From Pyrus communis (lineage: Eukaryota; Streptophyta; Magnoliopsida; Rosales; Rosaceae): a stretch of DNA of 64,000 bases. Below are positions 12,050 through 25,449 of the stretch, piece by piece. The stretch lies in NCBI RefSeq assembly GCF_963583255.1, contig NC_084817.1:811001-875000 (forward strand), given 5' to 3'. A program made the position numbers and the translations under genes. The number at the start of each line of letters is the position of its first letter. The stretch's first letter is position 1. The notes beneath the pieces were generated by a model. The model was not told the origin of the DNA. It worked only from the letters and a program-made list of their open reading frames with translations, and did not search any database.

Positions 12050-12258
12050 ATAAAGAGGGAAAGTGTAGCCTACCACTTTGCTCGCTTCGCTCAAAGTGAT
12101 GCTCCTTGTGTTTGGAATGTTGATCAACCTTTGTTCTTAGATGATTTGTTGATTGAGGAATTTGTATGTTAAGTTTTTTTTTTGCCTTGTTGACTTTTGT
12201 ATCTAATTCCCTTTCTCAATGAAGTTCTATCACATCTTAAAAACAAAAAAAAAAAAAT
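12050..12258 (+). mobile_element. 3' end of a LINE (RNase H tail, 3'UTR, poly-A)
   Basis: The plus frame ends in a peptide with SVAYHFARFAQ and WNVDQPLFL just before a stop at 12170-12172. This is the usual ending of the RNase H region in plant L1-type LINEs (an SVAH.LARFA-like stretch, then W, then P..L...L..E). The stop is followed by a short AT-rich 3'UTR and a poly(A) run at about 12247-12257. The 5' part is missing, which is normal for a truncated insertion. Confidence 0.6.
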
Positions 12259-12259
12259 A

Positions 12260-13190
12260 GAACACGCTAGAAGAATCAAAATATGCATCTAGAAGACTCC
12301 AAATATGCATTGTTCTCCCTTCTTATACTAAAAGTCCGCTAAGTGAAAAAAATAAAATTTGCTTTCTACAAGACTTATTTGATAGTTTGGATTTATACAA
12401 AATGGTCGGATTTTAGGCAAACAGATTCTCCCTTCTTATACTAAAAGTCCGCTCAGTGGAAAAAATAAAATTTGCATTTTAAGCAAATTACGTAATGTGA
12501 ATCAAATTATTTAGACAGAACTACATAATTTCTCCATCGCAATATTTTTATTTAATTAAATAGTTAAGTGGTTTTATACATAGAATCTTTAGTTGTTTTC
12601 GTTACCTAATAACTAATAATATTAGTGAAAAACAATTAAGGAATATAAATATAATTTTAGTCACAATAACAGTTGGATCTATTATTATTTTAATAAAATA
12701 ACGTAATCCTAATATAAAACAAGTAAACAAAGCAAAAAAGTCAATTAATTGTGAAGCTAAATAGAGAATAAACGAGTTCCTCAACACAAAAAAAAAAAAA
12801 AAAAAAAAAAAGAATAAATGTAAATATCTAGTTTTTAATTAAAACCACATATTAATAGAACTAACTTTGTCAATAAAAAAAAATAATGAAATTACAACTA
12901 TAACCTTTAATACATAACTAAAAAATGTGAGAAAAGAAAAAAAATTGGGGCATTAAAGTAATTTCAAACAAACAACATTTACCCTTTTTTTAAACCTCAC
13001 AACCATATCACCTTATCATCATCCTCTAAACACACTCTCTCTCCATAACTGCCAACACTTTCTACTTTTTTTTATTTTTTTATGTTTTTTATCTAATGCC
13101 TGCATAACTCTTGCCGATTTTTTCTTTTAAAACAATATTTGAGAATTTTTTTTTTTATTATTTCGCGCACATAGACCGTGTGGCATTTTC
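12260..13190. other. AT-rich spacer
   Basis: A ~35 bp motif (TTCTCCCTTCTTATACTAAAAG...) occurs twice, at about 12310 and 12428. A poly(A) run lies at 12787-12811. No gene is seen. Confidence 0.5.
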
Positions 13191-13194
13191 TAGT

Positions 13195-13402
13195 ATTAAT
13201 TATGGAAAATGATTCTTTCCGGATCCCTTTCTCTTAATCCATCAAATCAGGGAATCAACGTTGTTGAAATTTGATCAAATAACTGAAGTTATTATAACTT
13301 TTAAAGTGAGCTTCTATTTGTAGTTGTTGAATCAAATTTCAACGACACGAATTTTCTAATTTGATAGACTAGCAAAAAGGGATCCCTTTCCATTAATTAT
13401 TG
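13195..13402. mobile_element. Foldback MITE (~208 bp)
   Basis: Left arm landmarks (ATTAATTATGG, GGGATCC-like stretch, TTGAAATTTGAT, GTTATTATAACTTTT) recur in inverse order in the right arm. Ends pair as ATTAATTATGG and CCATTAATTAT. The two arms cover essentially the whole element, so a transcript could fold into one long hairpin. Confidence 0.55.
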
Positions 13403-14227
13403 ACGCGGTTTGTTGAGAGGCAACCGCCAGACAGGGAAGCACAGCTGGGATGGCCCACCGCAGCGGAAACACGAAAGCGGTGTAAACGACGGGCGGCCGA
13501 CTTGGCACGTGGGTTACCGCCGTGAGGAAGGAACGGTGGTATTAGAGTAGTAAGGCCACCAATGCCAACCCGCCACGTCGGATTTAGGAACTCTGTGGTC
13601 CCATCAGCGAATGTGACCAATCTTATTTAGGTTTATCCATAGGTAACCAAGAGTTCCAATAAGGATAAGACCAAGTTCGTGTTTCAAGGTTCCTAGGATA
13701 AGACGAGAATGACACATCAGAAAATGCTGAATGTGACTGCTTATAAACTTATGCCGTAATTTTATGTTTAACGCTATGTATTCGATTTCTGATGTTGATA
13801 AATTACATAATAATGATTAGAGAGAGGTTTAGAGGGGACGTTGAGGAGGAGTGAAAGGTGCAATCGCATAGGATTCTAAATTTGAAGGGGTCCCTAAATT
13901 TTTGCCATCTAATATTATGTAATAATGTTCTATATTTCAAACAAATTGTTTTTGTTAGTACTTTAAAACTTGAAGTACAATGGGATATTTTGAGTGTCTA
14001 ATATCACCCCAAAAACGAAAGTTTCTTAATTTTATTATATAACAACGGTATATGTTAAAGTAAAACTTTAAACTTAGAGGTTTGAAGTTTTTATTTTTCA
14101 TGTTTGATTGTTTAAGACAAAACTACTTTTGATTATTTAGTGAAGGTTATGTTTGTAGATATTTTTATTTATCATTAAAGATACTTGTAAACATGCAAAC
14201 AGTGAGTGCTAAAGTTTGTTTTTATTT
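13403..14227. other. Spacer with a short GC-rich island
   Basis: 13403-13620 is clearly richer in GC than its surroundings and contains GGCACGTGGG (a G-box core) and CCGCCACGTCGG. It may be an orphan promoter fragment. The minus ORF across it (75 codons) has no recognised domain. The remainder is AT-rich and empty. Confidence 0.4.
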
Positions 14228-14400
14228 TTTTATTTTTGAATAAACAATATTATATACACTAAGGGGGTGGAGGAGTGGGCTAAACCTCAAAATGAGCTAA
14301 CAATAATGTGGTTCAAATTTGCCTTTGACGATAATTGAACCTAAGACCTCTCACTTCCAAGTGAGGAGGAATACCACTAAACCGTAGTACTAAGTGGTTT
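14228..14400 (-). mobile_element. tRNA-derived SINE, copy A
   Basis: Read on the minus strand, the head carries a tRNA-like box A (GGTTTAGTGGTATT) and, about 35 bp later, box B (AGGTTCAATTAT). A SINE body follows, ending in an A/T-rich tail at the low-coordinate side. The same head occurs at about 52540-52612 and, more decayed, at 37880-37955. Confidence 0.65.
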
Positions 14401-17336
14401 TTTTTTTATTTAGGTGAAAGTTTTCTAGTATCAATACATTGTCATACGTTTTTTTAAACTTAAAACTATCTTAAGGAGGTCCTCTTTTACAAATTTCGCA
14501 CAAAGTTCCCAAAATCTCAGAGAAAGCCTTGAAGAGGCTAAAATGCTTATGTGAGTTCTTTTAGGGCCTTTAGCTGTCAAAAAAGTAGACTACCGTGACA
14601 AAACCACCAACTGGTTTCCAAGTCTAACTTTGTGCGGTTCATTGTATAGTATAATGTTCTGGTATTGTCGCATAATATGGGTAAAGATTCAACGTATACA
14701 AACCAAGTACCCATCAAACGCAACGTGGTAGTGACTCAGAGGGAAGCCATAATTGTGTGATCTCCAAGCTGAAACCCTAGTTCCCTTCCCACATGGGCCA
14801 CGTCCGCGTGAGGAGATCCAACATTTATCTCGGTTTACTAAATTACAACACAAAACAATTTAAACCAGGTTAACACTCTCTGAATTTTGTTCCCTTTGAG
14901 TACGTGTGCAGTTCTGTTTTTTTTAATCTTAATTTGTTCTCTCCTTAAGCGTTAAGCAGGCAAGAGCAGAGATCTAAGTGCGGACGATGCGCCCCGTATT
15001 CGCGGCGCAAATGAAATTTGGGCGGTGCAGCGTTGCATGTTAGAAATTTAATTGAAGAATCAAATGATGGGTAGAATGATTGGTGGCAGCGATTCAGCGA
15101 AGTGAAGCACTCGAGGCTCATGTGAAGTACTCGCTTCGTTTCAATTGACTTCATGTCCCAATATAAATTGATTTGAATATGCTAGATCGATTGAAGAATC
15201 AGATGATGAATATGAATTTCTATTCAAAACTGTTTGTTGTAGATTCATAGAACTTCGTGTTTATGATCATAACAGTTTATCTTATAAATCATTCTATAAA
15301 AATTGTCTCAGCAAGTAATTGATTAAAACAAAAGGCAGTTTAATCATCGAACTATATAAAACAGATGAATGAAATTGATAGAAGTATTACGAACTATCTA
15401 TGTATTTACAGAGATGATCTTTCCGGAGTGATTCATAATATGATCAATTTTAATCATAAACACAAAGTTCTGTAATTCAAACACAAAGAATTTTGTGTAG
15501 GAATCCTACTTATACTTGAGCAGCCAACATATGATAATTAGGCTTCTTGTAAACATCATATTTGTGAGTCCAACTTAAGAGGATTTGTGTTTGGGGCCAT
15601 ATCATGAACTCTTAAACAGGTCCAAACAAAACTTCGTAATTAATTAGTAGAGTTTGGACCATCTTGAAACATGTCTCATATTGAAAATTAACCTTTTGAA
15701 ATCAAATATCTGACAAGTGACTTGAATCATGACGGGTTTTTACTGTCGAGATAAGATCGGATCTTATTCAAAGCACTTCACTATGAATAAATGTCTTCAT
15801 GTGGTCCTACGTTAGTATGTCTCACATCGGAAGACTCTTGAAGTTAAATATCTTTACATTGAAACCACTACTACTTGCATCAAAGTCTTTTGAATAAAAC
15901 CTTACACCAAGCACAAGTGGTTAAGTTAGAAGCTGTATTAATAGTGATTAGTCATGTACCGCTAAACCGTCTCCAATGACAAATCAATTTTGGTAATTAT
16001 TAATCAATGAAATTAAAATCTGTTTCTTTAATTGCAAGTTTGATCCTTTATGTGAGGATGAAGCTACAGAGTTTGAGCCTATGAAGAAACCCGGCTGCGG
16101 AAGATGAACTATCAAAGAGCGGGAGAGCGGACGAAGACAATCCCACATCGACGGTGGAATCCAAGATTGGTTGAAGCGGAGTGGATAAATTGGCCGGACA
16201 ACTAAAGTAAATGGCATGATCCTTCAGGCAGAAACGGGATATGATGAGTGGTCATAATTCGCAAATTAAAATGCGAGAGATGGGTGTCCGCCCTAAAGCC
16301 TGTTACGACAATTGGACACTCTCCTCTTTTACCATCTGATCCCCATTTCTTTATTTCTTTCTTAAAACGCCCCCAAACACCAAAATTCAGTAGCAAAACT
16401 GTTTTAAATTTGGCTTTCGGTTACAACTTTTCCAAAAAGAAAAACAATTATAAAAAATAATAACACAAATTTAGAAAGTTAATAAAATTGAAAATAAAAT
16501 GATTATTAAATTACTTTCTAGGAAGATTTTTTTTATAAAAGAAAACTAATAAAAAATGTTTGTTAAAATAAAGGGTAAAGTGAATGATATCAAAATTAAT
16601 TATTTAGTAAAAAAATTAATAGTACTGAGGGTTTTTTCGTTAAAATTCTCTATTTATAATTGTTCGCAAATAACTATTCCATTTCTGTAAGTAGTGCCTT
16701 CAAGCTTTGATATGAACATGTAAAAAGATTTGGTAAAATTCTAAAGAAGTTTTAGTTTTTGTTAAAACATAGATAAAAGCATTTTTGGTTATCTTCTAAT
16801 CCTTATAGAGGCCACCCCAAACAAACCAAAGGTGTTTTAGGGCTTGTTTGGACTACTAAAATGACTGAAAACGTTTAGAAAAAATATTTTTTGTTTCCAA
16901 AACCATTTAAAAGTATTTTCCGTAAAAAACACTAGTTACGTGATTCGCACAAAGCAATAAAGCGTTTTTTCAAAATTCACTTACTATTTTACTAAGAATC
17001 ATTTTAAAAAACATTTTAACCAAATGATTTTAATCATTTTAATAGCATTTCCAATCGAATTGTTATCATTTTAGATCTCAACTGATCGACCAACACTTCC
17101 AACACTTAAGGAAGTCCATGAGTACAAACTACTTATATATCAATAAGACAACAGTAATTAACATATAATCGTATTTCAGTATCACATTAATTTTTCCGTA
17201 TATAAGTCAGTCTCATGAGCTACATAAAATAACTCCATTTCTGTATAGGTGGTACATATATACAATAACCCTAATCATCTGAAGATTATATACAGAGAAA
17301 TATAAATATTTATAAAAAATTTGAAACTGAAGACTC
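14401..17336. other. Long gene-free spacer
   Basis: Around 14760-14815 there is a leader-like stretch (GAAACCCTAG) and a CCACGTCCGC element, but no ORF that I can support. Around 16855-17050 is a diverged member of the GTTTGGA...CTTTTAAAA MITE type. ORFs of up to 77 codons lack family features. Confidence 0.5.
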
Positions 17337-20300
17337 TCAGTATATTGAATCTAAGCCGTCCATGACATCCAAAGCATTACTCTTTCGCTTAAGCAAGTTT
17401 CTACACCTTGAACCCAGCTCCCTTGAAGGGGAACTCCCCGTGCTCTTGCTCAAAGCCAAAACTCCTCTTCTTTTCCTCTCGGCAATCGAAAACTCCTGAC
17501 TCTTACTGATCCCGGGAACCCTTCTCATTCTCCCGATCACCTCGTCTAACAGGTTTCGGTCTTCTTCCGAGAGTTGGACTTTTTGGGACTTGGTGTCGTA
17601 GGTCTTGGTTAGAAACTGCTGCATGTTGGAGTGAATGTCCAACCCTTTACGAGTTGGAGACCGCGTATGCAAAGGCTTCACGCCATGATCTCCTTGTCTT
17701 ACAAGGTTGATCAGATGGTGAAGCCATGTGACTAGTTCGAGGATGTAGAGATCCGTCTTCTGCTTGTCTGCGTGATATAGCGTCTGGAGGCGGATCAGGT
17801 TAACTTGTGAGGATCCGTTCTTACCAAACTCAGGACTGTAAAACAGAAAACACTGTCAGAATTGGATTTAATCGCTTCGATTGAGGTTCGAAAATATTGA
17901 GAGAGTGCGAGAGAGGGGCCTTGACTGACCCAGAATTTGCCCATTCTCCAACCCACCCGAAGCCTTGATGTGCTCTGCCACAAATTGCAACATCAGGAAA
18001 ACAGAGATTAGTGGAAGTAAGACAGTACCGACAACGCGTAATAAATTTCTTTGCGGAGTTTGGTTCAAAAGAATGAAAACAAACACGGCCAAAGCATTGA
18101 CAGGAACTTCCGATTAGCATGCTACAGAACGTACTTGGTCGTATTTGTGGAAACTGGAACAAGCCAATGGAGAGTCTTTTCCATTTCTTCCTTGACCCGA
18201 GGAACAGAGAGCTGCAGAAGCGCAACATAAAAAAGGATAAGACGATTGGAATGCTGAAGCTCCAAGATAAAAAACCAAAATCTAATGAGGAATCTACAAT
18301 ATAAAATAATGGACACATGTGTGTTAAATGCATTGTGATACCTCTTCCTTGGCATCAAGAGTCTGCAATCGGGATCGTAAAGCTTGTTTAACAGTAATTG
18401 GTAGACCTTGATATAATGTGTCCCGTGTGTTTGGTGGGAGGGAGGTTGGTCGGGACGCCTATTAGGATTAATCATTCATGAGCACATTTTATTTTGCAAA
18501 TGTATACCAAGTATACGAAACGCAAGATATGGAAATGGAGAATTAAGCTTACAATGTTATCAATTTGGTTGATCATGTTAGCGTAGTGTAGCGCAAGACC
18601 AGCTACTCCTAGTCTTTGAGGATCTTTGCTCTTGTCCGCACTAACCAAAGTCAGACCTGTAATAGAAATCATAATGTACAAGATTAAAAAAGCACATTAT
18701 GGAGAGTGCGGAAACTGAAACTGCCAGCTATATCGTAAGTAAGCTTGTAATCGACTAAGTGATAACGCAGGCTCAAGTTGTTCAGTATGTTTGAGGCATG
18801 ACGAAGAAAGCTCTTATGAACAATTCCTCGACATCCACTAAGGCATTATGTCGGAGAGAGAGACTGCTCCTACCATTATGTCCAAATGCTTCCAAGATTG
18901 CTTGATGTGTATAGGTAACAATATCAACAAGTTTCTCGACAATCTGCAAAGAAAAATACAATGTGATAGCAATAAGGGAAGATGAATACTAATGAAATCC
19001 TATTGTGCCCCGTCGAAGGCAAATAATGAACCATCGCTGTGCATTGTTTTGAATAATTTTAGCAAATGGTAGGAAAGAATTATGCAATTTGAAAAGTGTT
19101 TGACGATGGTACCTGATCCAAATTTTTAGACCAAAGAGATTTCTTTTTCAAGCTTCTTACAATCTTTCTTTGTTGTTTTACATCACTTAACAACATCATC
19201 AGAGTCTCTCCTGAAAATACAAAGAAAAAAAGCATCCATAAATGTCTTTCGATGTTATAAGCTAGACTATTCAAATACTCAAAGGATGGCACTCGCTGAA
19301 ACCCCAAAACAGAAAGCAAACCAAAAACAAAAATCGACGAACCTCTTGGAGGGAGATGCAAGGTTTTTGCTTCCTCTACCTTTCTCCGGTAATCTTGTTC
19401 AAATCTGTCTAGTGCATTTAACTCATGGTATAATTCCTACAAATGTCGATAAAATTAGTCTCTTCAAGTTGACTTCAATATATACAAATTGTTGGTTGTT
19501 ATGAATCTCCAACTTACAGAAGTATGCTGAGCAAGAGTGGTCAATTCCTGCATCGTCATGTCTACCTCTGATCTTAGTTGTTCGTACCCTAAATCATCAT
19601 CTGAATCTAGTCTGAAATTCCAATTCACAGAAGATATTAAAATGGCAGAAATTCATCAATATAATCGCAGCAGCATAATTCTCACAAATCAACCCACCTT
19701 GACAAGTATCGACCCAGGCTATGCCACTGTGGGTCTTTACACAAGTCTCCAAACCTTATTACTTCACGTGCGAAAACATCAAGCTCTTCCCTACAGGCGC
19801 GCATGCAAAAAAAAAAAGGGTAACATAACAGAAGGCAATGAATAGCTTCAACTAAATTCAACCTCTTCTCTACACAACAACCACCTTTTGTCAGAAGCGG
19901 CAATGCGTAGCAACTCCTTCATATCTTTAGAAACTAATTTTTGTACAGCTTCCGAATGTAGAACATCTTTCTTTAGAAACTGGACGTTTTCGTCTGATAG
20001 AGATTGCAACAAGTTTGCACCTTTGGTGATTGTATTAGCTACTTCAAACGACAATATAGAGATCCTAATGCCTCTAGACACCCCGCCAGTAAGAAATCCG
20101 CTATTGACAGTCAAATTCGACATGCTACTTCCGAGCGTATCCAAAACATCTACTGCCCTCTCCAGGCCAACAATGCCAGCCTTTCCTATGAACGAGTTCT
20201 TCGGGGTAACCTACCATAGAAAACACAACATTAAAGCAATAATGCCACAAATATAAAAGTTTTTTCAAGAGTGCTTCTACTTAAGTGACTAAAAGTGTTA

Positions 20301-20800
20301 TCTGACAACCAACAGCTCTTATCACTACATTTGACATCAACACTTAAAAGCATATATGGGTCGTAAGAAGCGGCTTATGGATAAGCATTGAGAAAGTACT
20401 TCCAAGTGTTTTTCCGGGAAGTACTTGGGTTTTTAATAAAAATCTCGACATGATTATACCAAAATCACTTCTAGCAGAAGTGCTTCCAACATTTTCCAAG
20501 TTAGTATTTCCCTAAACCATTCCAGTACAAAACTAAAGCAATCGATACCTTGCTAATAGCAGTCCTAGCCGGAGTTGAGGGCTTCAATTCGCGGGAAACT
20601 GAAGACTGCAGCTCGCCGGAATCAAACCTGTTCGGTGTTTTCCGCGGAGCAATTCCTTCGGAAAACGAAGGACTAGAATTCTCCTTGTTCTTGCCGATGC
20701 TCTTCACCGACCTGAGTTTCCCGGAAAATCCAGCACTTTTCCCTCCGCCGTGATCGGGATTTTCCATACCAGGCACCCCGCCCGAGCACACCCCACCCAT
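17337..20800 (-). CDS. PSI1-like: PSK SIMULATOR 1-like protein (DUF3475 + DUF668), predicted 622 aa
   Basis: Twelve coding exons: 20549-20800, 19885-20210, 19698-19790, 19518-19611, 19343-19436, 19113-19210, 18874-18943, 18553-18656, 18342-18458, 18135-18211, 17930-17974 and 17337-17835. All introns are GT-AG and 1869 nt close in frame. The protein starts MGGVCS, an N-myristoylation pattern typical of PSI1, which promotes growth downstream of phytosulfokine. A low-complexity Ser/Pro N-terminal region is followed by the DUF3475 region (about 130-200, ILSFEVANTI...). After that come a helical middle and the DUF668 region (about 345-450, with DPQRLGVAGLALHYANMI and HWLVP...). The basic tail ends LDSIY. 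Length is close to the family's ~650 aa. The ATG at 20800 is required for the myristoylation motif; the upstream in-frame codon is TTG. Confidence 0.9.
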
Positions 20801-20845
20801 CGTTTGCCCCAATTCAAAAAACCCACAAGAGCTTTCCAATTACAC

Positions 20846-20955
20846 CTGAATAAGCAAACAAAACTCAGTTCACAAGCTCTGATTTCCTTCTTGGTTTTCT
20901 CGGCAACCAAACACAAACTAACAAATAAAAAACATGAACCAACCAACCAACATAC
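20846..20955 (-). other. 5'UTR intron of the PSI1-like gene
   Basis: The minus strand shows an AAAAAG|GTATGT donor at 20955 and a TTATTCAG| acceptor at 20846, 45 bp upstream of the start codon. Leader introns are common in such plant genes. Inferred from splice signals only. Confidence 0.5.
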
Positions 20956-21887
20956 CTTTTTGCAGAGATGATCCTTGAGAACCCAGTAATTTTCTCAGCA
21001 ACCAAACACCGTTTATCAATCAAGAAAACAAATGCAGAGAGTTGAAAAGGAAAGAGAGTAGAAATTCTAGAGTTAATATGTTTGACTGAAAAAAAAATGG
21101 TGAGAATTTTCTACGGGAATAAACGCGTGATTAGGAAAACCGGAAATCTCGTGTGAAAATTGGGAATATCTTGACTGGTATGAAATTGCGAGAATTGGAT
21201 TTGAATTTTGGGAAATTCTTGGGTATGAAATGTGGATTAGCAGTTGATACTATGAAAATTTGAATTTTAAATTTGATATTATGAATGAATAAATGCGTGA
21301 TTGGATGGTGGAGGGAAAAATAATATGGAAATGTCAAAGTCCCCGCCTACTTTGTCTGCCTCTTTTTCCTCTTTGTCTCGCCTGACGTGTCATTGCCATC
21401 TTTTTCGTTTACCAATTCAGATCCTGTCCTAATCTCGCAACTCAAATCAACGGAACAAAATATCTGGACTGTTCAAGAGAGGGGGCGAAAGAGATTTAGG
21501 TTTTTTGTTTGTGTAAGGTAGGTTCATGTAACAGGTTAATAGGAATAGTAAGATTTAAAATGAGTTATCCGAATTTTTTCATCGTCAATTTCGGATTACG
21601 AGATTTAAAGATGATCTTATTTTATGATTGTATTCTTTAAAAAATCAATGAAGGGATATTAGAAAGAAAGGAAATTCATAGTTGGAAAAGGAATTGGTTT
21701 CATGTTCTCCAATTCCTTACTTCCCTCCCTCAATCTTGTCAAGTAAATGTGTCAAAATCGAAAAAAATTAGACTCGAAAATGTCATAAAAACTTGTGTGG
21801 ATATGGAAGAACAAATAACTAGGAAGCGATTTCTCACAAAAACAATGATTTCATGTATTTTGGTTCTACATAGCTCTATGCAGTCAG

Positions 21888-22298
21888 TGGTGGATTCATG
21901 ATTTGAACTTTGGGGGTTCCAATGTTAAATGTTCAAGTTTTTGAAATAGAAACAAGACTTGAAGCGCATAAAAAATAAAAAAGTCAGTTTATTTACTAAG
22001 GCATTTCATGGAATACTTGGTGGGCTTGTTATCGTTAACCAAACTATATTGCGCACATGTCATCAGATATCAACACATGTCGAAGCAATCTAATGATTGA
22101 TGTCAAGAAAATTTGTTAAGTATTGTCGACGCAACCCATCAAGATATGCCTAATAGACATTACATCAAACACTTGGTGGTAGAATAATGTACACATATCA
22201 AACATTCAAAAAATCCTCAAATAATCTTCGCATCTACATTTCCCAAACTTTGAATGGTTCCAAAAACCATCTTGATTCCAAAGTATATCCGCCCCTGT
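21888..22298. mobile_element. Non-autonomous TIR element, family B copy 1
   Basis: The ends are inverted (AGTGGTGGATTCATGATTTG against a right end containing ATATCCGCCCCTG). The interior is collinear with 62158-62559, sharing TTTATTTACTAAGGCATTT, GCGCACATGTCA and TATCAAACATTC. No transposase ORF is present. Confidence 0.6.
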
Positions 22299-23664
22299 AT
22301 ACAATCTCATGTGAATAATGATAAAGTCAAGCAACACTGACGACTATCTCACCTTGTGCAATGAACCACACCAGATGAGTATCGGGATAATATAAAACAA
22401 TCACACATTAAAACTTTTGAATTATGTTGTGTGGATGTCTTTAGTGTCAAAATGTTGGGTTGTTAAATGAAATATGACAATCTTGAACTAGAACCACTGT
22501 GGTGTTCAAGTCAATATTTGATTTGTCAACGATTTGATGATCAAGAAGGATTTAATTATTCCAAGTGCATGAAACATTCAGGCAGGAGGAAAAGATTTTT
22601 TTAAGATGCTTGTTGCAGCGTTGGACAACAAGTCGGTTTCCAAGTTTGAAGTTTGAACCACGATTTCGACATGTTCCTTTCGGCTTCTTGTTTTTGGCCA
22701 CGTTGTATCGAACTATTACTTACGTTGCGTTTACTTCCCCATCCATCAGGGTTATTTCCGAATCCTCTTTGTGAGGATTATGACAATCCGTAAATCGTAT
22801 TTGTTCATTGTACATCGTGAGGTCCATTTTTATCAGGTACTGTTTGTGTTCAATTTTAAATAAAAAAAATTAAAATAATTTATAACCGCACGATATATAA
22901 TAAATGAATATTATGATCCTATGATATATTTTAAGTTTAAACAACTGGTTATCGACATTTGTCACGATTTGATTGGTTCTCCATGTATACTTGTCATTCT
23001 CAGGTTGAGCTTGGTTCTAGAATCTAGAGTCCTAGACCCATGGGGCATCCTAGTCACCATGATTAGATAACAATGAAACGATTTTCAGCCGATTAACCAA
23101 TAACAAGCTTTCAGGTGGCATAAAATCTGTTGCGAGAAACATTAATTTTTTATTAGTGAGATTGTTAGAAGCCCATACCTCCTAAATCTCACGATTCCAT
23201 ATCATATGAAGATCAATAACAACTGCAACGCTTGTCATCATATTGTATTATCATACTGTTGTCAAGTTTGAGTTCTTTACAAGTACGTAGAATAACAGTT
23301 TGGACCACTTATGATTTTTCTAGAGGTTTATTTGGTCCTGCTTCCTTGATTAACGCAACATTATGAGAGATGGTCTAAGCAAATCTACAAGACTAAAAAT
23401 ATTTGTCAGACGATTAAAACTACATCATAACAGTTCTTCCAACCCAAAAAAAATTAATAAATAAAAAACCATAATGGCGCTTTAGAAACATCTTTAGATC
23501 CAGACCATTGAGATCTGACAAATGTTATTATCATCCAACGGCAAACAAGTTAGATGTTTGGACCCTATGAGCCCAACCAGGTCAACCACATCTGGCCAAG
23601 CCCATCAACAGTTTCGTAGACCACTGGTGCAGTATCTTCTAGTCATGTTCGTTATATTTCATCA

Positions 23665-23669
<5 letters not shown>

Positions 23670-23697
<28 letters not shown>
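23670..23697. repeat. (CT)n microsatellite
   Basis: About 13 CT units in a run. Confidence 0.95.
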
Positions 23698-23698
<1 letters not shown>

Positions 23699-25368
23699 AC
23701 GAACTTGTTCGGTTGAAATAACCCTTTTTAATAAAAGAATAAGAAAATAAATAAAAATAAATCTTTATGTTTTTATCTTTACACCCCACAACTTCAAAAC
23801 TAGCACACCAATGCACTCTTTTATTATTTCCGGCAAAATCCACCCAAATAATACCAAAATATTTTTTCGAGTTCATCAATGAATCAGCTTGCTAAAAACC
23901 CTTATCAGCCCTCTTTTAAAATTTCAGCGTAGGTTTTCAGCTGATATATTTGCTTGTTTGAACCATTATTTGGGAGTTGACTACTTGCATAAATTATTAA
24001 AACTAACAAGTCAGCTTACTAGTAAACCTTGTTGCTATGTCTTCTAAATGGACACTGTCATGGAAGCTTTTTTCTCATATTGCAGGCATTTGTTTCATGT
24101 CCAACAAATTGATAAGAAGTCTTCTCCGCTAAAATTATAAATGAGGGCCGCTAAGGCTTTCATGCAACAAGGGTTTCTAACAAGCGTTACTTGTTAATGA
24201 ACTCAGGAGAATATTTTGTTGTCATTTGCGTCACTCTAGAACTAAGCATTAAAATACTTAGAACTTGAAATACACATTCACTAACCATTAGCAGTTTGCC
24301 ATTGTACATCACATTTATGTACTCTTGAAGATCCCTCCACTGCCGAATTGTCTTTGAGGGGTCGGACTTGGTAACAACAGACTCTTGGAAAGAATTATTT
24401 GCCTGCACCACCTTACTTAATTAAACGGTTTGAGGATGCTCCATCACCTAAAATGTGAAAACATGCCCAAACAGGTAGAATTCAGAGGAGGTGGTGGGGC
24501 ATAAATCGTTGTATTGCAGACTTGCTGTACTTTTTTCTCTGTTCTTTTTGGATAACAACACTATTTTCTCTAAACGATTTCCACAACTGTAATACTTTCA
24601 ACTTAGAAAGAAAAGAAAAAGCTTTGCTAAGAGAAGGTTCCATAAAATGCACAATGACAGTATAGATACGTGGGACAATTATGAGTTGGGCACTTTAATC
24701 ATTTAGTCATGGACGTTTAGCGGGGATTGTCTTACATGGTGAATAACTAAATTCCAACTGAAACGAAATCTTTAGGATAAATCAATTCAATGTAGGAGGA
24801 TTCAATGAAAGGACATGAATTCAAATTCTAGATTTTCGAATTGAGAGAGATATTGAGAAACATCGAGAATACACAATTTGTAAGGGCAGTGGCTTCATAA
24901 TCGTAAAATACTTGTACAAATAGTGATATTAAATGGGAGGTGTCTTACACTTCGTTAGGAAGAATAGTAGTTCGATCAGGGCCTTCAAATCAAAGTCTCG
25001 CCTCTTAAAATATTGACATGTGATTGTGAACACTCTCTCCATATTGGCAGGCATTTACACTCTCTCCATATATATACGTGGGAAGAAGGCTTGCTGCGGA
25101 GACATGGATTGCTACAAAAGAGATGACAGATCATTCTCCACCACTGTACTTCTAACCCTCATACCCAGGGGGAAAATATCCAAATCCAAATTACGAAGCA
25201 TGTATAATAATCAATACATACTTCATTATCTAAAACATTATACTTAGAATATAAGAAGAATTACAAGAAAGTGTTCAACTAACAAACTGTTGTTTTGTTT
25301 CATAGTACATTTCTAATGAAGCATACAAAATAAATAATACAAAACATTATTTCAAGCATATATAGGGT

Positions 25369-25449
25369 TTAGGGAAATTCTAAATCCTCAATACTCTTTG
25401 AGTTCTCTAGTCTATTTTGTGGATCTTGAATGAACTCTTGGATAGACAT
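25369..25449 (-). CDS. Short ORF (26 aa) in the outer left unit of the palindrome
   Basis: Starts MSIQEF and ends in LEFP before a stop. On the same strand a TATATAA box lies about 145 bp upstream, with a CT/A-rich stretch between, so the layout is promoter, leader, ORF. The matching inner-right unit has a related 39-residue ORF at 26233-26352. The other two units have early stops. This could be the captured 5' end of a host gene; the product is not recognised. Confidence 0.3.
   Translation of the reverse strand: MSIQEFIQDPQNRLENSKSIEDLEFP

Larger units (their letters stand above)
20956..25119. other. Gene-free spacer between PSI1-like and the big palindrome
   Basis: 21888-22298 is a dispersed repeat described separately. 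About 22740-22920 resembles 33230-33400 (TACTGTTTRTRTTCRATTTTAAATAAA). A (CT)n microsatellite lies at 23670-23697. At 24300-24411 the minus strand holds a short coding-like stretch (TIRQWRDLQEYINVMYNGK) followed by a plausible GT donor at 24291-24292. It may be an exon fragment of a dead gene, but I cannot name it. Confidence 0.45.

Noticed and set aside
17830..18333. 167-codon minus-strand ORF in the PSI1-like gene
   Set aside because: Spans exons and introns of the real gene in another frame; contains spliced-out sequence.
20501..20839. A start upstream of MGGVCS in the PSI1-like gene
   Set aside because: The first codon there is TTG, not ATG; MGG gives the conserved myristoylation start.
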